In this document: positions 36,870 to 45,569 of the stretch, piece by piece
How positions within the stretch are numbered: the first letter of the stretch is position 1
Layout of the letters: every line of letters starts with the position of its first letter
Assembly (NCBI RefSeq): GCF_030068505.1
Contig: NZ_JAQOSO010000055.1
Location: 45,812-109,811, forward strand
From: Roseofilum capinflatum BLCC-M114
Lineage (GTDB): Bacteria; Cyanobacteriota; Cyanobacteriia; Cyanobacteriales; Desertifilaceae
Direction: 5' to 3'
Length of the DNA stretch: 64,000 bases
Translations under genes and position numbers: made by a program
Notes under the pieces: model-generated
What the model saw: only the letters and a program-made list of their open reading frames with translations
Told to the model about the DNA's origin: nothing
Databases searched by the model: none

Positions 36870-36906
36870 GGATTCATAAGGTTGTTACATTTATGGGTCT
36901 CACACT

Positions 36907-37194
36907 ATGGCTACTAAAACTCATAAAACATCATCAGCACGGTTAGAAGCTCGTATCAGTCAGGAAACTAAGGCTCTGGTGCAAAAAGCGGCTGACTTAG
37001 AAGGACGAACGCTTACTGATTTTGTTGTTGCAAGTGTGCAAGCAGCCGCATACAAAGTTATTGAAGAACACCAAACTTTGAAGCTTAGTATTGAAGATAG
37101 TGAGGCTTTTGTAGATGCGATTCTCAATCCTCCGAAGCCGAATGAAGCTTTGAAATCGGCTGCTTTACGATACAAGCAAACGATGTCAGTTTAA
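36907..37194 (+). CDS. DUF1778 antitoxin (TacA-like)
   Basis: The protein has 95 residues. The N-terminal half reads SARLEARISQETKALVQKAADLEGRTL and TDFVVASVQ, a ribbon-helix-helix DNA-binding domain. The C-terminal tail (SEAFVDAILNPPKPNEALKSA) wraps the toxin in known relatives. It overlaps the toxin start by TAATG, so translation is coupled. It neutralises the acetyltransferase toxin and probably represses the operon with it through the palindrome at 36849-36861. Confidence 0.92.
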   Translation: MATKTHKTSSARLEARISQETKALVQKAADLEGRTLTDFVVASVQAAAYKVIEEHQTLKLSIEDSEAFVDAILNPPKPNEALKSAALRYKQTMSV

Positions 37195-37712
37195 TGGTTC
37201 TCAAAATTAACCTTCTTGATAGTCGCAAGCACATCCGCTCAAGTTTTTGCTGTGGGCAAGAGAGTTTAGATACTTATATTCGTAAGCAAGCCTCTCAGGA
37301 TCTCAAAAAACGGGTTTCAACTGTATTTGTTTTAACTGATGATCCTGACCTGAATGTTTTGGCATACTATACGCTTTCTTCTTACACGGTCAATGTTGCA
37401 GCTTTGGAGGAGAATGTTGCTAAACGATTACCCCGTTACCCAGTCTTACCTGCAACCCTATTAGGTCGTCTTGCTGTGGATAATGGGCAAAAAGGTAAAC
37501 GGTTCGGTGAACTGCTATTGATAGATGCTCTTAAAAAGTCTTTAGATACAACGATGCAAGTTGCCTCTTTAGCTGTAATAGCAGAAGCTTTGGATGAAAG
37601 AGCGTCGAGTTTTTATAGAAAGTATGGATTTAGACCATTTAATCAGGAACCGATGAAACTGTATTTGCCGATGAAATCTATTGAAGAGCTTTGCGAAAAT
37701 TTGGGAATTTAG
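37194..37712 (+). CDS. GNAT-family toxin (TacT-like)
   Basis: The protein has 172 residues with the GNAT fold; the acetyl-CoA loop corresponds to LLGRLAVDNGQKGKRFGELLL. TacT-type toxins acetylate the amino group of charged aminoacyl-tRNA and block translation. The C-terminal ASSFYRKYGFRPF block with a conserved Tyr is typical. It is coupled to the DUF1778 antitoxin. Just 42 bp after its stop begins the structured RNA locus, raising the chance that both belong to one accessory segment. Confidence 0.92.
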   Translation: MVLKINLLDSRKHIRSSFCCGQESLDTYIRKQASQDLKKRVSTVFVLTDDPDLNVLAYYTLSSYTVNVAALEENVAKRLPRYPVLPATLLGRLAVDNGQKGKRFGELLLIDALKKSLDTTMQVASLAVIAEALDERASSFYRKYGFRPFNQEPMKLYLPMKSIEELCENLGI

Positions 37713-37754
37713 GGGCGATCGCTATCTCTTTATTTCTGAGCTAAAATAGATCCC

Positions 37755-37965
37755 AAGGCGTGCCCTGACTCTGACAGCTTACATACTTTAGTACGAGAGG
37801 AACAGTAACACTGCCATGCAGTGGGTGTTTGGGAAACAGGATGCGAAGAACCCGACAGGTGGACATTAAAGGTAGTCATCCTTTAAAGAGTGTGTAATAA
37901 CTCATCGGCGGAGTCCCTGGTGTACCTGAGTAAACACATTATGCTGTAAGCAACTTGCACGCCTT
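37755..37965 (+). ncRNA. Structured RNA element with 23S-like factor-binding motifs (HEARO/OMEGA-type or ribosomal mimic)
   Basis: The 402-bp gap 37713-38114 has no gene but is highly structured. AAGGCGTGC (37755-37763) pairs perfectly with GCACGCCTT (37957-37965). Inside, GCTTACA (37777-37783) pairs with TGTAAGC (37945-37951), and CAGGT/ACA (37856-37865) pairs with TGTACCTG (37921-37928). A hairpin at 37784-37807 presents AGTACGAGAGGA (37790-37801), the sarcin-ricin loop sequence, on a 5-of-6-bp stem. Bases 37877-37904 match the bacterial 23S L11-binding region at 26 of 28 positions as I recall it, with an intact hairpin GAGT/ACTC around GTGTAATA. A CACTGC-CAT-GCAGTG hairpin lies at about 37809-37823. 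Orders are reversed relative to 23S, so it is not a simple rRNA fragment. A family of mobile guide RNAs (HEARO) is the main alternative. Strand chosen from motif orientation. Confidence 0.7.
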
Positions 37966-38114
37966 ACCAATTAAAAATTAGAAATTAAAAATTAAAAATG
38001 GGTCTGGGTTGGGGGCGAGGTGGCTTGCTACAAGGGTAATATCGTGTTTTCATTGGAGATGCGAATAGGAAATCTCCCTATCTCCCCATCTCCCTATCCC
38101 CCCATCCCTGCACT

Positions 38115-39863
38115 ATGCCGATTGATTTCCGTAACCTGAATATGCTTTGGGCTTCGATTTTGGTGGAAACCTTGGAGCGTTTGGGGTTAACTACGGTCAT
38201 CATTTGTCCGGGATCTCGTTCGACTCCCTTAACGGTGGCTTTTGCGGCTCAAAGGGGGATTGAAGCGATACCGATTTTAGATGAGCGATCGGCGGCGTTT
38301 TTTGCCTTGGGACAGGCTAAAAAATCGGGCTTACCGGCGGCTTTAGTCTGCACTTCGGGAACGGCTGGGGCTAATTTTTATCCTGCGGTGATTGAAGCAT
38401 CGGAGAGTCGAGTGCCTCTGATGGTGTTAACGACCGATCGCCCCCCGGAATTGCGCCAAACCCATGCCGGGCAAACCATTGACCAGGTGAAGCTCTACGG
38501 AAATTCCCCCACTTGGCAAACGGAGCTATGTTTACCGGATGTGGATCATTTAGCCTATCTGCGCCAGGCGATCGCCTATGGATGGGAACGTACCTTAAGC
38601 CCCATTCCCGGCCCCGTCCATGTTAATCTTCCCTTTCGAGACCCCTTAGCGCCGCTTCTACAACTGGATCTGGGCATTCGGGAAGAGGAGTTTGATATCG
38701 ATCGCTTCTTTGGGTTTTTAACCCCCCGCTCTGCCTCAGTATCGACCATCGAAATAACACCGGAAGCTGTGCAAACCTGGTGCAAGGATCTGCGCTCTTC
38801 CCGTGGTCTCATTATCGCGGGAGTGGCTCAACCGCAGCATCCAGAAGCGTATGTAAAGGCGATCGCCCATTTAGCCAAAACCCTTAACTTTCCCGTCCTC
38901 ACCGAGGGACTTTCCCCCGTTCGCAACTATGCCCATCTCAATCCTCATATTATCTCCACCTATGACCTAATTCTTCGTAATCCTGAAATTGCCCAAGAAT
39001 TATCCGCCGATGTCGTCATTCAAATTGGCGATTTTCCCACCAGCAAAGTGTTGAGACAATGGCTCAAAGAAGGTAACCCTCGCCAATGGATTATCGATCC
39101 CACCTATCAAAATCTTGACCCCCTGCACAATTCAACCCAATTTTGGCGCTGTTCCATTGAACAACTCTCCCGATTTCTCCCAGAACCCCCTTCTGAAGCC
39201 AATTCCTATTTAGAGCGCTGGTGTGCCTTAGAGCATGGGGGGCGATCGCACCTCGATCGAGTCTTAGACAAAATAGAAGATTTATTTGAACCCAAAGCCG
39301 CCTGGTTACTCTCCCAAATTCTGCCCGAACATACGCCCGTCTTCATTTCTAATAGTATGCCCGTGCGGGATGTGGAATGGTTTTGGACTCCCAATACCCT
39401 CCAACTCCATCCCTATTTTAATCGCGGAGCCAATGGCATTGATGGCATTCTCTCCACTGCTTTGGGAATAGCCCACCGTCATCAAAAACCGAGCGTTTTA
39501 CTCACCGGAGATTTAGCCCTTTTACATGATACCAATGGCTTTTTAGTGCGTCGCTATTTCCAAGGGCATTTAACCATTGTTTTAATCAACAATAATGGAG
39601 GCGGAATTTTTGAACATTTACCGATCGCCGAATATAATCCCCCCTTTGAAGAGTTTTTTGGTACGCCTCAATCGATTAATTTTGCCCACTTATGCCAAAC
39701 TTATGAGATTGAGCATCATCAGATTGAAACTTGGCAGCAGTTCCGGCAGTATTTAGCCCAATTACCCCATCGGGGAATACGAGTATTAGAAATTAGGTGC
39801 GATCGCCATCTAGACAGTCAATCGCGCAAGCAAATCTTCAATAATTTACGCGCTTATACTTAG
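38115..39863 (+). CDS. menD: 2-succinyl-5-enolpyruvyl-6-hydroxy-3-cyclohexene-1-carboxylate synthase
   Basis: MenD is a thiamine-diphosphate enzyme that joins isochorismate and 2-oxoglutarate early in phylloquinone synthesis. It has 582 residues. Characteristic blocks are VIICPGSRSTPLTVAF, CTSGTAGANFYPAVIEA with the ThDP-activating region, FNRGANGIDGILSTALG and the ThDP/Mg motif TGDLALLHDTNGFL...NNNGGGIFEHLP. It works in the same pathway as menA at 31923. The sequence before it contains TTTTTAA- and CCCCATC-type repeats. Start ATG 38115. Confidence 0.96.
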   Translation: MPIDFRNLNMLWASILVETLERLGLTTVIICPGSRSTPLTVAFAAQRGIEAIPILDERSAAFFALGQAKKSGLPAALVCTSGTAGANFYPAVIEASESRVPLMVLTTDRPPELRQTHAGQTIDQVKLYGNSPTWQTELCLPDVDHLAYLRQAIAYGWERTLSPIPGPVHVNLPFRDPLAPLLQLDLGIREEEFDIDRFFGFLTPRSASVSTIEITPEAVQTWCKDLRSSRGLIIAGVAQPQHPEAYVKAIAHLAKTLNFPVLTEGLSPVRNYAHLNPHIISTYDLILRNPEIAQELSADVVIQIGDFPTSKVLRQWLKEGNPRQWIIDPTYQNLDPLHNSTQFWRCSIEQLSRFLPEPPSEANSYLERWCALEHGGRSHLDRVLDKIEDLFEPKAAWLLSQILPEHTPVFISNSMPVRDVEWFWTPNTLQLHPYFNRGANGIDGILSTALGIAHRHQKPSVLLTGDLALLHDTNGFLVRRYFQGHLTIVLINNNGGGIFEHLPIAEYNPPFEEFFGTPQSINFAHLCQTYEIEHHQIETWQQFRQYLAQLPHRGIRVLEIRCDRHLDSQSRKQIFNNLRAYT

Positions 39864-40066
39864 AAAATCCCAAGTTTTTCTATAATTAGCGTAAAGTAAC
39901 GTACATAAAAACGCCCTATTGATCAATCTCGCTCAGAAGTAATGTAAAGAATTGTTACGACTGGCATAAAAACAGGGGCAAAAAAACGAGAACCCTATAG
40001 AGGGGTTCATAGCAGCCACTCTACCTATTCTTTACTGTATTCACGATTCGGGTGAATCTTACCACT

Positions 40067-43000
40067 ATGGATTTTTTGAAGAAATTCTTCCGCAAAAACG
40101 CCCCTAAACCCCCTAAAACCAACCCTAACCCTGGTCAAACCTTCATCCTCGAACCCATCCTCACCCCTTCAGGTCTGGGTTTAGATGGAGATGCAGGAGA
40201 TGGAACTCCCCCCTTAGATGGAGACTTCGATATCGACCTTAATGCTGCTGACGGTGACGACATTGATACTCCTGATGATATCAGCAGCACTTTAGATGCA
40301 GAACCCACAGACAGTGGAGAAGACGATAGCACAGCAGGCGATAATCCAGACGTTAGCGGGGGTGAAATTGACGATTCAGACATTGACGATTCAGACATAG
40401 AAGAAATTTCGTATATTACCTCAGTTGCAGAAGATGAGGGTTTAGACACTCCAGGAAATCAACTTGATACAGAGCTACAAGGTGAGGGTCAACAGACTTT
40501 AAACCCGGAACAGGTAGAAGCCAAGGACATCGAACCGGATGGCGAACAAGAACCCCTTGCTGCATTATCAGCGAACCGCACTTCAGGAGACTCTTCTGCG
40601 GAAGGCCTCTCTCAACCGAGCGATACCGAAACCACTGGAGGGGATAGGGTTGACCCCATAGACGATAATCCAACCGGAGAACAAAGCCTAGACCCTCCCG
40701 AAGAAGAGGAAGAAATTGCCCCCACCTTAGAAATTGTGCCACCCAATTTTACCTTTGATTCCGGAGTCTTCACCGTGGGAGAAACGGGAGAGGTTGGCGT
40801 TGACTTCCTCTTTGATGGGGGTGGATATCAAGGGGAACTGGCCATCTTTTCCTTAGAGGGAATGGATGAATTTGAAGCCGGTTCCGAGGAATTTATCCAA
40901 GAAGCTGCCACTCGCGCCTTGAGTAATTCTGAACTGGGTCATGTCGTGATTTCCGATGCTGAAGAAGGGGCTAAATTTAGTGGTAACTTGGGCGAGCGCG
41001 ACCAAAATGACGGAGAGTATTTAGGGGTGAAAACCTTTAAGATGCGCTCTGGGGATGAATTTGGGGTGATGCTGGTTCCGAATAAAACCGTAGCCAGGGT
41101 TTTGGATAATCCCAGTATTGGCGGTTCCGGTCGTCCCTTGTTTTCCATGGTAACGGCGAATCCGGATGATGCGTTCCATGTGGGTCAAATTGCCGATGTG
41201 ACGGGAGATGGTTCGACGTTTGTGATGGAAGATATCCGCGTCGATGGTAAGACAGACTCGGATTACAATGATGTGATTTTCCAGGTGAGGGGAGCAGAAG
41301 GGAAGGCGGCGCTGTTGGATAGTGCGATCGCCTCCGACAAAGAATGGCGTTATTCTGATCTTGGGCAAGCCTTACTCGAATACGCCAAACCCTACATCAC
41401 CCCTGAGTCCGTAGAAACCGAAGTCAGCGACCTCATTCAGGACGTACAAGGCTTAACCGAAGCCCTGCAAGACGCAGTAGAAACTCTAGAACCTGAAGTT
41501 GTAGAACCTGTTGAAACCCCTGAAGAACCTGCTCCAGAACCAGAAACTCCCACTTCCGAGCAACCCGTGCAACCCGCAGAGACTGAAGTAACTGACAATT
41601 CTGCTGACTCCAAGCAAGACGAGCAAAATTCAGACACTGAGGAAACAGAAACTTCTGATAACTCGACTGCTGAAACTTCTAATTCCGAGCAAAATGAGCA
41701 AAATTCAGACACTGAGGAAACCGAGAATTCTGATAACTCGACTGCTGAAACCTCTAATTCCGAGCAAAACGAGCCAAATTCAGACACTGAGGAAACAGAA
41801 ACTTCTGATAACTCGACTGCACAAACATCAGACACTGAGGAACCAGAACACATTCATTCCGAACAGGAAGAACCCTCAGCCACCGATAACCTCATCGCTC
41901 GGTTAGACCATTTAACCACCCGACTCGAAGACGCGCAGAATGCACCCGTTTCCAGCGAAGAAGCGGAACAATTGCAAACCTTAGTGCAACAGGTGGAAAC
42001 CTTGACCGAAACCCTAGAACAACCCGACTATCAATCCTTCTCCGAGCGGGCAGAATTAGCCGTCACGCGAGTGGTTGAGCGCTTAGAAAACGTCGCCCAA
42101 CGCATCGTTCCCATTGGTGAAACTCCTCCAGAATTTGAATTTGCCCAAACCGCCCAACCCCTAGTCGGTATCATCGACACCGGCTTTAGTGAGGATAATC
42201 CAGATATCGACTATGCTCGCATTACCCTGGGTCAAGACCATATCGACAATGACAATAATCCCCTATTGTCCGAAGGCGAAGGCAACGAACACGGAACCCA
42301 TATCCTCGGCATTATCGGCGCAACCGAGAATAATGGCATTGGTATCGATGGCATCAATGACCAAGCTCCCCTCTGGGTAGGACGTGCTGTCGGTTCAGGA
42401 AAATGGGCCGAGTCCTTGGTGGAATTCGTCGATGCAGCGCGAGAGTCGGGACAACCCAATGCAGTGGTGAATTTGAGTATGGATTTAACTCAGATTGATG
42501 CCCAAGGAAATGTCACCACCCGCTATGAGTTTACCCAACAAGAGTGGGATGCTATTGAATATGCTCGTGAACATAATGTGTTGATTGTAGCTGCTTCCGG
42601 AAATGATGGCGGGGTGATGTCGGCGTTGGGACAAGCTTCTCAGGAGTTGGATAATATTCTTACCGTGGGTGCTGCCGAGCAAGTGAATCTAGACCTATCT
42701 GTGGCTGAAGGTTTTGAGCGAGTAGACTATTCCAGCTATGGAGAAGGATTAAATCTGGTTGCTCCTGGAGGAACCGATGAATATCCGATCTTATCCACGG
42801 TTGGTAATGGTGTAGGAACCATGACCGGGACTTCAGTAGCGACGGCAAAAGTTACCGGGGCAGCGTCTCAAGTTTGGGCTGCTAATCCTGAATTAAGCTA
42901 TCAGCAAGTGGTGCAAATTCTCAAGGAAACAGCGACTGATTTGCATGAAGCGAATTCAGATCATGAAACTGGGTTTGGCTTGTTAAATATTGCCGCCGCC

Positions 43001-43972
43001 GTTCAGTTGGCAACTGTGACGAAACCAGAAGTTTACGAGTATTCTGCCATTGAGCTTTCACAACCTTGGAGCGACGAAGGTCAATTTACTGCTACGGAAC
43101 GTGCTGCTGCCACCGAGTTTATGGGTAAATACTATGAGTGGGATAATTACATGATTAAATCAGGAGATACGCTGAGTGCGATCGCTTTTCGTACAATGGG
43201 TAATAGTTCCGCTCCTTATTACAATTTTATTGCCCAGAAAAATGGTATTGCTAACCCCAACTGGATTTTTCCGGGAACTTGGATTCAAGTGCCCAGGCAA
43301 GTTGCAGCACCAGCTCCAAAACCTATACCTACGCCTCCACCAGCTAATCGTCCAACTCCCATCTCTCCTCCTTCTGGCACTCCTTATACCGTTAAAAGGG
43401 GAGACACTCTCTGGGCAATTGCTCAACGCTTGTTAGGTAATGGTAGCCGTTGGCGGGAAATTAAAGATGATAAGGGTAATCCTTTCAATGAATCCACTGC
43501 GCGGCGTTTGCGTATTGGTCAAGTGGTTTATCTTCCTGGTGGTTCTCCATCTCCATCTCCGACTCCAAAACCCCAACCATCTAATACCTGGCATCATCCC
43601 CTTCCAGGAGCGCGAGTAACCAGTGAGTATGGGCCGCGTTGGGGACGTTTTCATTACGGTATCGATCTAGGCGCACGAACAGAAACTCCAATTAGAGCGG
43701 CTAAAGCTGGTCGAGTCGTTTATGTAGGTTGGGATACCACGGGCTATGGAAACTTAATCAAGATTCAGCATTATGATGGCACGATGACCTTCTATGCTCA
43801 CCTATCTCGGTTTGGAGTCAGGGTTGGACAGTCAGTTAGTGGAGGAGCCTACATTGGTAGAGTGGGTAGTACAGGCAATTCTACGGGCCCTCATCTGCAT
43901 TTTGAAGTGCGCGTATCTCCTTATCGATGGAGGGTTAATAATCGTAATCCTAGGAATTACATCAGATTCTAA
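40067..43972 (+). CDS. Giant multidomain protein: DUF4114, subtilisin (S8), two LysM, M23 endopeptidase
   Basis: The protein has 1301 residues from ATG 40067 (a GTG at 40052 would add five). It begins FLKKFFRKNAPKPP, then a very acidic Asp/Glu/Ser/Thr region of about 230 residues. A DUF4114-type domain follows (near 235-420, with DVIFQ). A Ser/Asn/Glu/Thr tandem repeat of about 24 residues occurs three times near 510-590. The S8 domain has the full triad: Asp 704 in IIDTG, His 742 in NEHGTH and Ser 923 in GTSVATA. Two LysM modules (GDTLSAIA and GDTLWAIA) precede an M23 domain with His 1196, Asp 1200 and His 1278. No standard signal peptide is visible. It probably binds the wall and cuts both protein and peptidoglycan. 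Confidence 0.88.
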   Translation: MDFLKKFFRKNAPKPPKTNPNPGQTFILEPILTPSGLGLDGDAGDGTPPLDGDFDIDLNAADGDDIDTPDDISSTLDAEPTDSGEDDSTAGDNPDVSGGEIDDSDIDDSDIEEISYITSVAEDEGLDTPGNQLDTELQGEGQQTLNPEQVEAKDIEPDGEQEPLAALSANRTSGDSSAEGLSQPSDTETTGGDRVDPIDDNPTGEQSLDPPEEEEEIAPTLEIVPPNFTFDSGVFTVGETGEVGVDFLFDGGGYQGELAIFSLEGMDEFEAGSEEFIQEAATRALSNSELGHVVISDAEEGAKFSGNLGERDQNDGEYLGVKTFKMRSGDEFGVMLVPNKTVARVLDNPSIGGSGRPLFSMVTANPDDAFHVGQIADVTGDGSTFVMEDIRVDGKTDSDYNDVIFQVRGAEGKAALLDSAIASDKEWRYSDLGQALLEYAKPYITPESVETEVSDLIQDVQGLTEALQDAVETLEPEVVEPVETPEEPAPEPETPTSEQPVQPAETEVTDNSADSKQDEQNSDTEETETSDNSTAETSNSEQNEQNSDTEETENSDNSTAETSNSEQNEPNSDTEETETSDNSTAQTSDTEEPEHIHSEQEEPSATDNLIARLDHLTTRLEDAQNAPVSSEEAEQLQTLVQQVETLTETLEQPDYQSFSERAELAVTRVVERLENVAQRIVPIGETPPEFEFAQTAQPLVGIIDTGFSEDNPDIDYARITLGQDHIDNDNNPLLSEGEGNEHGTHILGIIGATENNGIGIDGINDQAPLWVGRAVGSGKWAESLVEFVDAARESGQPNAVVNLSMDLTQIDAQGNVTTRYEFTQQEWDAIEYAREHNVLIVAASGNDGGVMSALGQASQELDNILTVGAAEQVNLDLSVAEGFERVDYSSYGEGLNLVAPGGTDEYPILSTVGNGVGTMTGTSVATAKVTGAASQVWAANPELSYQQVVQILKETATDLHEANSDHETGFGLLNIAAAVQLATVTKPEVYEYSAIELSQPWSDEGQFTATERAAATEFMGKYYEWDNYMIKSGDTLSAIAFRTMGNSSAPYYNFIAQKNGIANPNWIFPGTWIQVPRQVAAPAPKPIPTPPPANRPTPISPPSGTPYTVKRGDTLWAIAQRLLGNGSRWREIKDDKGNPFNESTARRLRIGQVVYLPGGSPSPSPTPKPQPSNTWHHPLPGARVTSEYGPRWGRFHYGIDLGARTETPIRAAKAGRVVYVGWDTTGYGNLIKIQHYDGTMTFYAHLSRFGVRVGQSVSGGAYIGRVGSTGNSTGPHLHFEVRVSPYRWRVNNRNPRNYIRF

Positions 43973-44004
43973 TGGTAGTGATTAATCGATCTCTCCCATG
44001 AAAT

Positions 44005-44034
44005 TGTAGGGGCGAACGGCCGTTCGCCCCTACA
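44005..44034. terminator. Perfect 30-bp palindrome, dispersed repeat and likely bidirectional terminator
   Basis: TGTAGGGGCGAACGG (44005-44019) is followed directly by its exact complement (44020-44034). It lies between convergent genes, 33 bp after the giant protease gene and 42 bp after the end of the DUF5615 gene, which suits a shared terminator though no T-run follows. A modified copy at 57827-57898 shows that it is also a mobile or dispersed element. Confidence 0.6.
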
Positions 44035-44075
44035 GATTTGGCTACATACCGACAAATTTTGGGCGATCGCCCTTT

Positions 44076-44408
44076 CTAAACAAACTCTACATGATTCTGC
44101 ATGTCCAACGGCTCCAATACCTCCCAAATTAAGACTAAACCTCGTACAATTTCACCCATTGAGCGACTCTTTTGATGGCAATAAACAATACCACAATGAT
44201 CTAAGCCTCGTTGGTGAAGGGCTAAAAAATCATCGTCTTGGGTAAAAACCACTCGATTGTTGGCGATCGCAAACGCTAGTTGCTCCTCATCAGTAATTCC
44301 CAAAAGATTCTCCTCTGGTGTTGTCGTCACATCAATACTTCTTCGTCTTAAACCTTCTGCGATCGCCCGCTCAACTGACTCATCTAAATGATATTTAATC
44401 TTCTCCAA
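44076..44408 (-). CDS. DUF5615 PIN-like toxin candidate
   Basis: The protein has 110 residues with the DUF5615 layout: an N-terminal LDESVERAIAEGLRRRSI, a conserved acidic pair in FTQDDDFLALH and an ending in IVYCHQK...IVRGLVLIWEVL. The fold resembles the PIN nuclease of VapC. Its start overlaps the end of the upstream DUF433 gene by 14 bp, a typical antitoxin-toxin arrangement. Likely an RNase toxin, though activity in this family has been shown for few members. Confidence 0.85.
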   Translation of the reverse strand: MEKIKYHLDESVERAIAEGLRRRSIDVTTTPEENLLGITDEEQLAFAIANNRVVFTQDDDFLALHQRGLDHCGIVYCHQKSRSMGEIVRGLVLIWEVLEPLDMQNHVEFV

Positions 44409-44715
44409 TATTCATTCCCTTTAGTTTTTGCTGTACTTTAGAAGGAATTTTGGCTTGCAACTCTTGAACCCATTGTTCGCTCTGTTGAATTTGTTGTCGA
44501 ATTTCTTGAAAATGATCGTGATAGTAAGCTAACGCAGCATAGACATCTGCCAAAGTAATTGAAGGATATCTGGAGACAATTTCATCAGGAGACATGCCCA
44601 TTTGTTCGTGCCAAATCACAATATCCTGAACTCTAATTCTATGGCCAGCGATATGGGGTTTTCCACCACAAATATCAGGAGAAATTTGAATATGTTCTGA
44701 AATTACTTCTGTCAT
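44395..44715 (-). CDS. DUF433 antitoxin candidate
   Basis: The protein has 106 residues: ISPDICGGKPHIAGHRIRVQDIV is the DUF433 signature, and PDEIVSRYPSITLADVYAALAYYHDH supplies the helix-turn-helix-like part. The C-terminal helical tail (EIRQQIQQSEQWVQELQ) probably covers the PIN-like partner. It is first in the two-gene unit with the DUF5615 gene and overlaps it. Confidence 0.88.
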   Translation of the reverse strand: MTEVISEHIQISPDICGGKPHIAGHRIRVQDIVIWHEQMGMSPDEIVSRYPSITLADVYAALAYYHDHFQEIRQQIQQSEQWVQELQAKIPSKVQQKLKGMNIGED

Positions 44716-44845
44716 GGAAAGATGAAACTCGACGATTGTGAGTGTTTATTATATCTCAAATTCTTGTTCTTGAATCGTATTTTCAGTTAACCAGGGAGGC
44801 GATCTCGCCAGCGATGCGGAGCATTATCGCCCCTTCCATTCTCTC

Positions 44846-44933
44846 CCCCACCCCAAGAACCGGGTTATTCTGTCACTTTTGCTGCTTCAGCGATATCCGT
44901 GGCAAAAACCCGGTTTCTGACTTTGGGGCGATC
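44846..44933. repeat. About 88-bp dispersed repeat, copy 1
   Basis: The unit runs from CCCCACCCC through CCGGGTT, CACTTTTGCTGCTTCAGCG, CCGTGGCAAAAACCCGG to GGGGCGATC. The CCGGGTT...AACCCGG arms can pair. Copies 2 and 3 are at 45061-45148 and 46149-46235. The 506-bp gap 44716-45221 holds copies 1 and 2 and otherwise no gene that I can support. Confidence 0.85.
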
Positions 44934-45060
44934 ATGGGGACGATCGCTATTGGATGATTTCCACTATTTTGGCGATCGCCTCGTTTGATTTCTCTGGTTT
45001 CAGCTTACCCGCTCGATACAGTATAATTGGGCGATCGGCTGTGAACAATCGCGGCCCTTC

Positions 45061-45148
45061 CCCACCCCTAAAAACCCGGTTTTTATGTCACTTTTGCTGC
45101 TGAAGCGATATCCGTGGCAAAAACCCGGCTTCTGACTTCGGGGCGATC
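45061..45148. repeat. About 88-bp dispersed repeat, copy 2
   Basis: The same unit as 44846-44933 with a few differences (CTGAAGCG for CTTCAGCG). Its end extends an open frame upstream of the 45222 gene, which creates a false longer start at 45114. Confidence 0.85.
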
Positions 45149-45221
45149 TTTGGATGAGAAGGGGGCGATCGCCAAATGGGTCAAAACAAGTATAATTAAC
45201 AAAACCCAACACAATCTCACA

Positions 45222-45563
45222 ATGGCAAAACTCCCGATTGAAATAACTGTTCTGGTTAATCAATTAAAACAGCAAGCCTTAGATATAGTTGATGAATCTC
45301 TAGCTATAGAGCTAAAAGTTTTTGAGCAATTTGGAGAAACAGAGCAAACCATTGCCGCTTTAGACGAAATGAAGAATGCGGGAGAAGATGCCGCATCAGC
45401 TGACTCGCAACTGTCCACCCTCCAGTTACAAATTGCTAAAATCCAACCGGATGCTCCTTCTGATGTGTTAAAATTACTCACCAAAGTAATTGAGAGAACA
45501 CAATTAAGAATTCCAGCATTACAAAGAAGTATTCAAGAAGTTCAACAAGAATATCAGGTATAA
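45222..45563 (+). CDS. Small helical protein of unknown function
   Basis: The protein has 113 residues from ATG 45222 (MAKLPIEITVLVNQLKQQAL). The open frame extends to 45114, but that part is repeat sequence. The protein is entirely helical and acidic, with coiled-coil character (LQLQIAKIQ...VIERTQLRIPALQRSIQEVQQEYQ). I do not recognise a family. A second small helical gene starts six bases after its stop, so the two form an operon and may interact. Confidence 0.6.
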   Translation: MAKLPIEITVLVNQLKQQALDIVDESLAIELKVFEQFGETEQTIAALDEMKNAGEDAASADSQLSTLQLQIAKIQPDAPSDVLKLLTKVIERTQLRIPALQRSIQEVQQEYQV

Positions 45564-45569
45564 ACTCTT

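Noticed and set aside
37713..37965. Intact or partial 23S rRNA gene
   Set aside because: Only two short blocks match 23S, in reversed order and closely spaced, and the remainder does not read as rRNA. I treat it as a separate structured RNA.
45114..45221. Longer N-terminus for the 45222 gene
   Set aside because: The first 36 codons translate repeat copy 2. The protein-like part begins at MAKLPIE.
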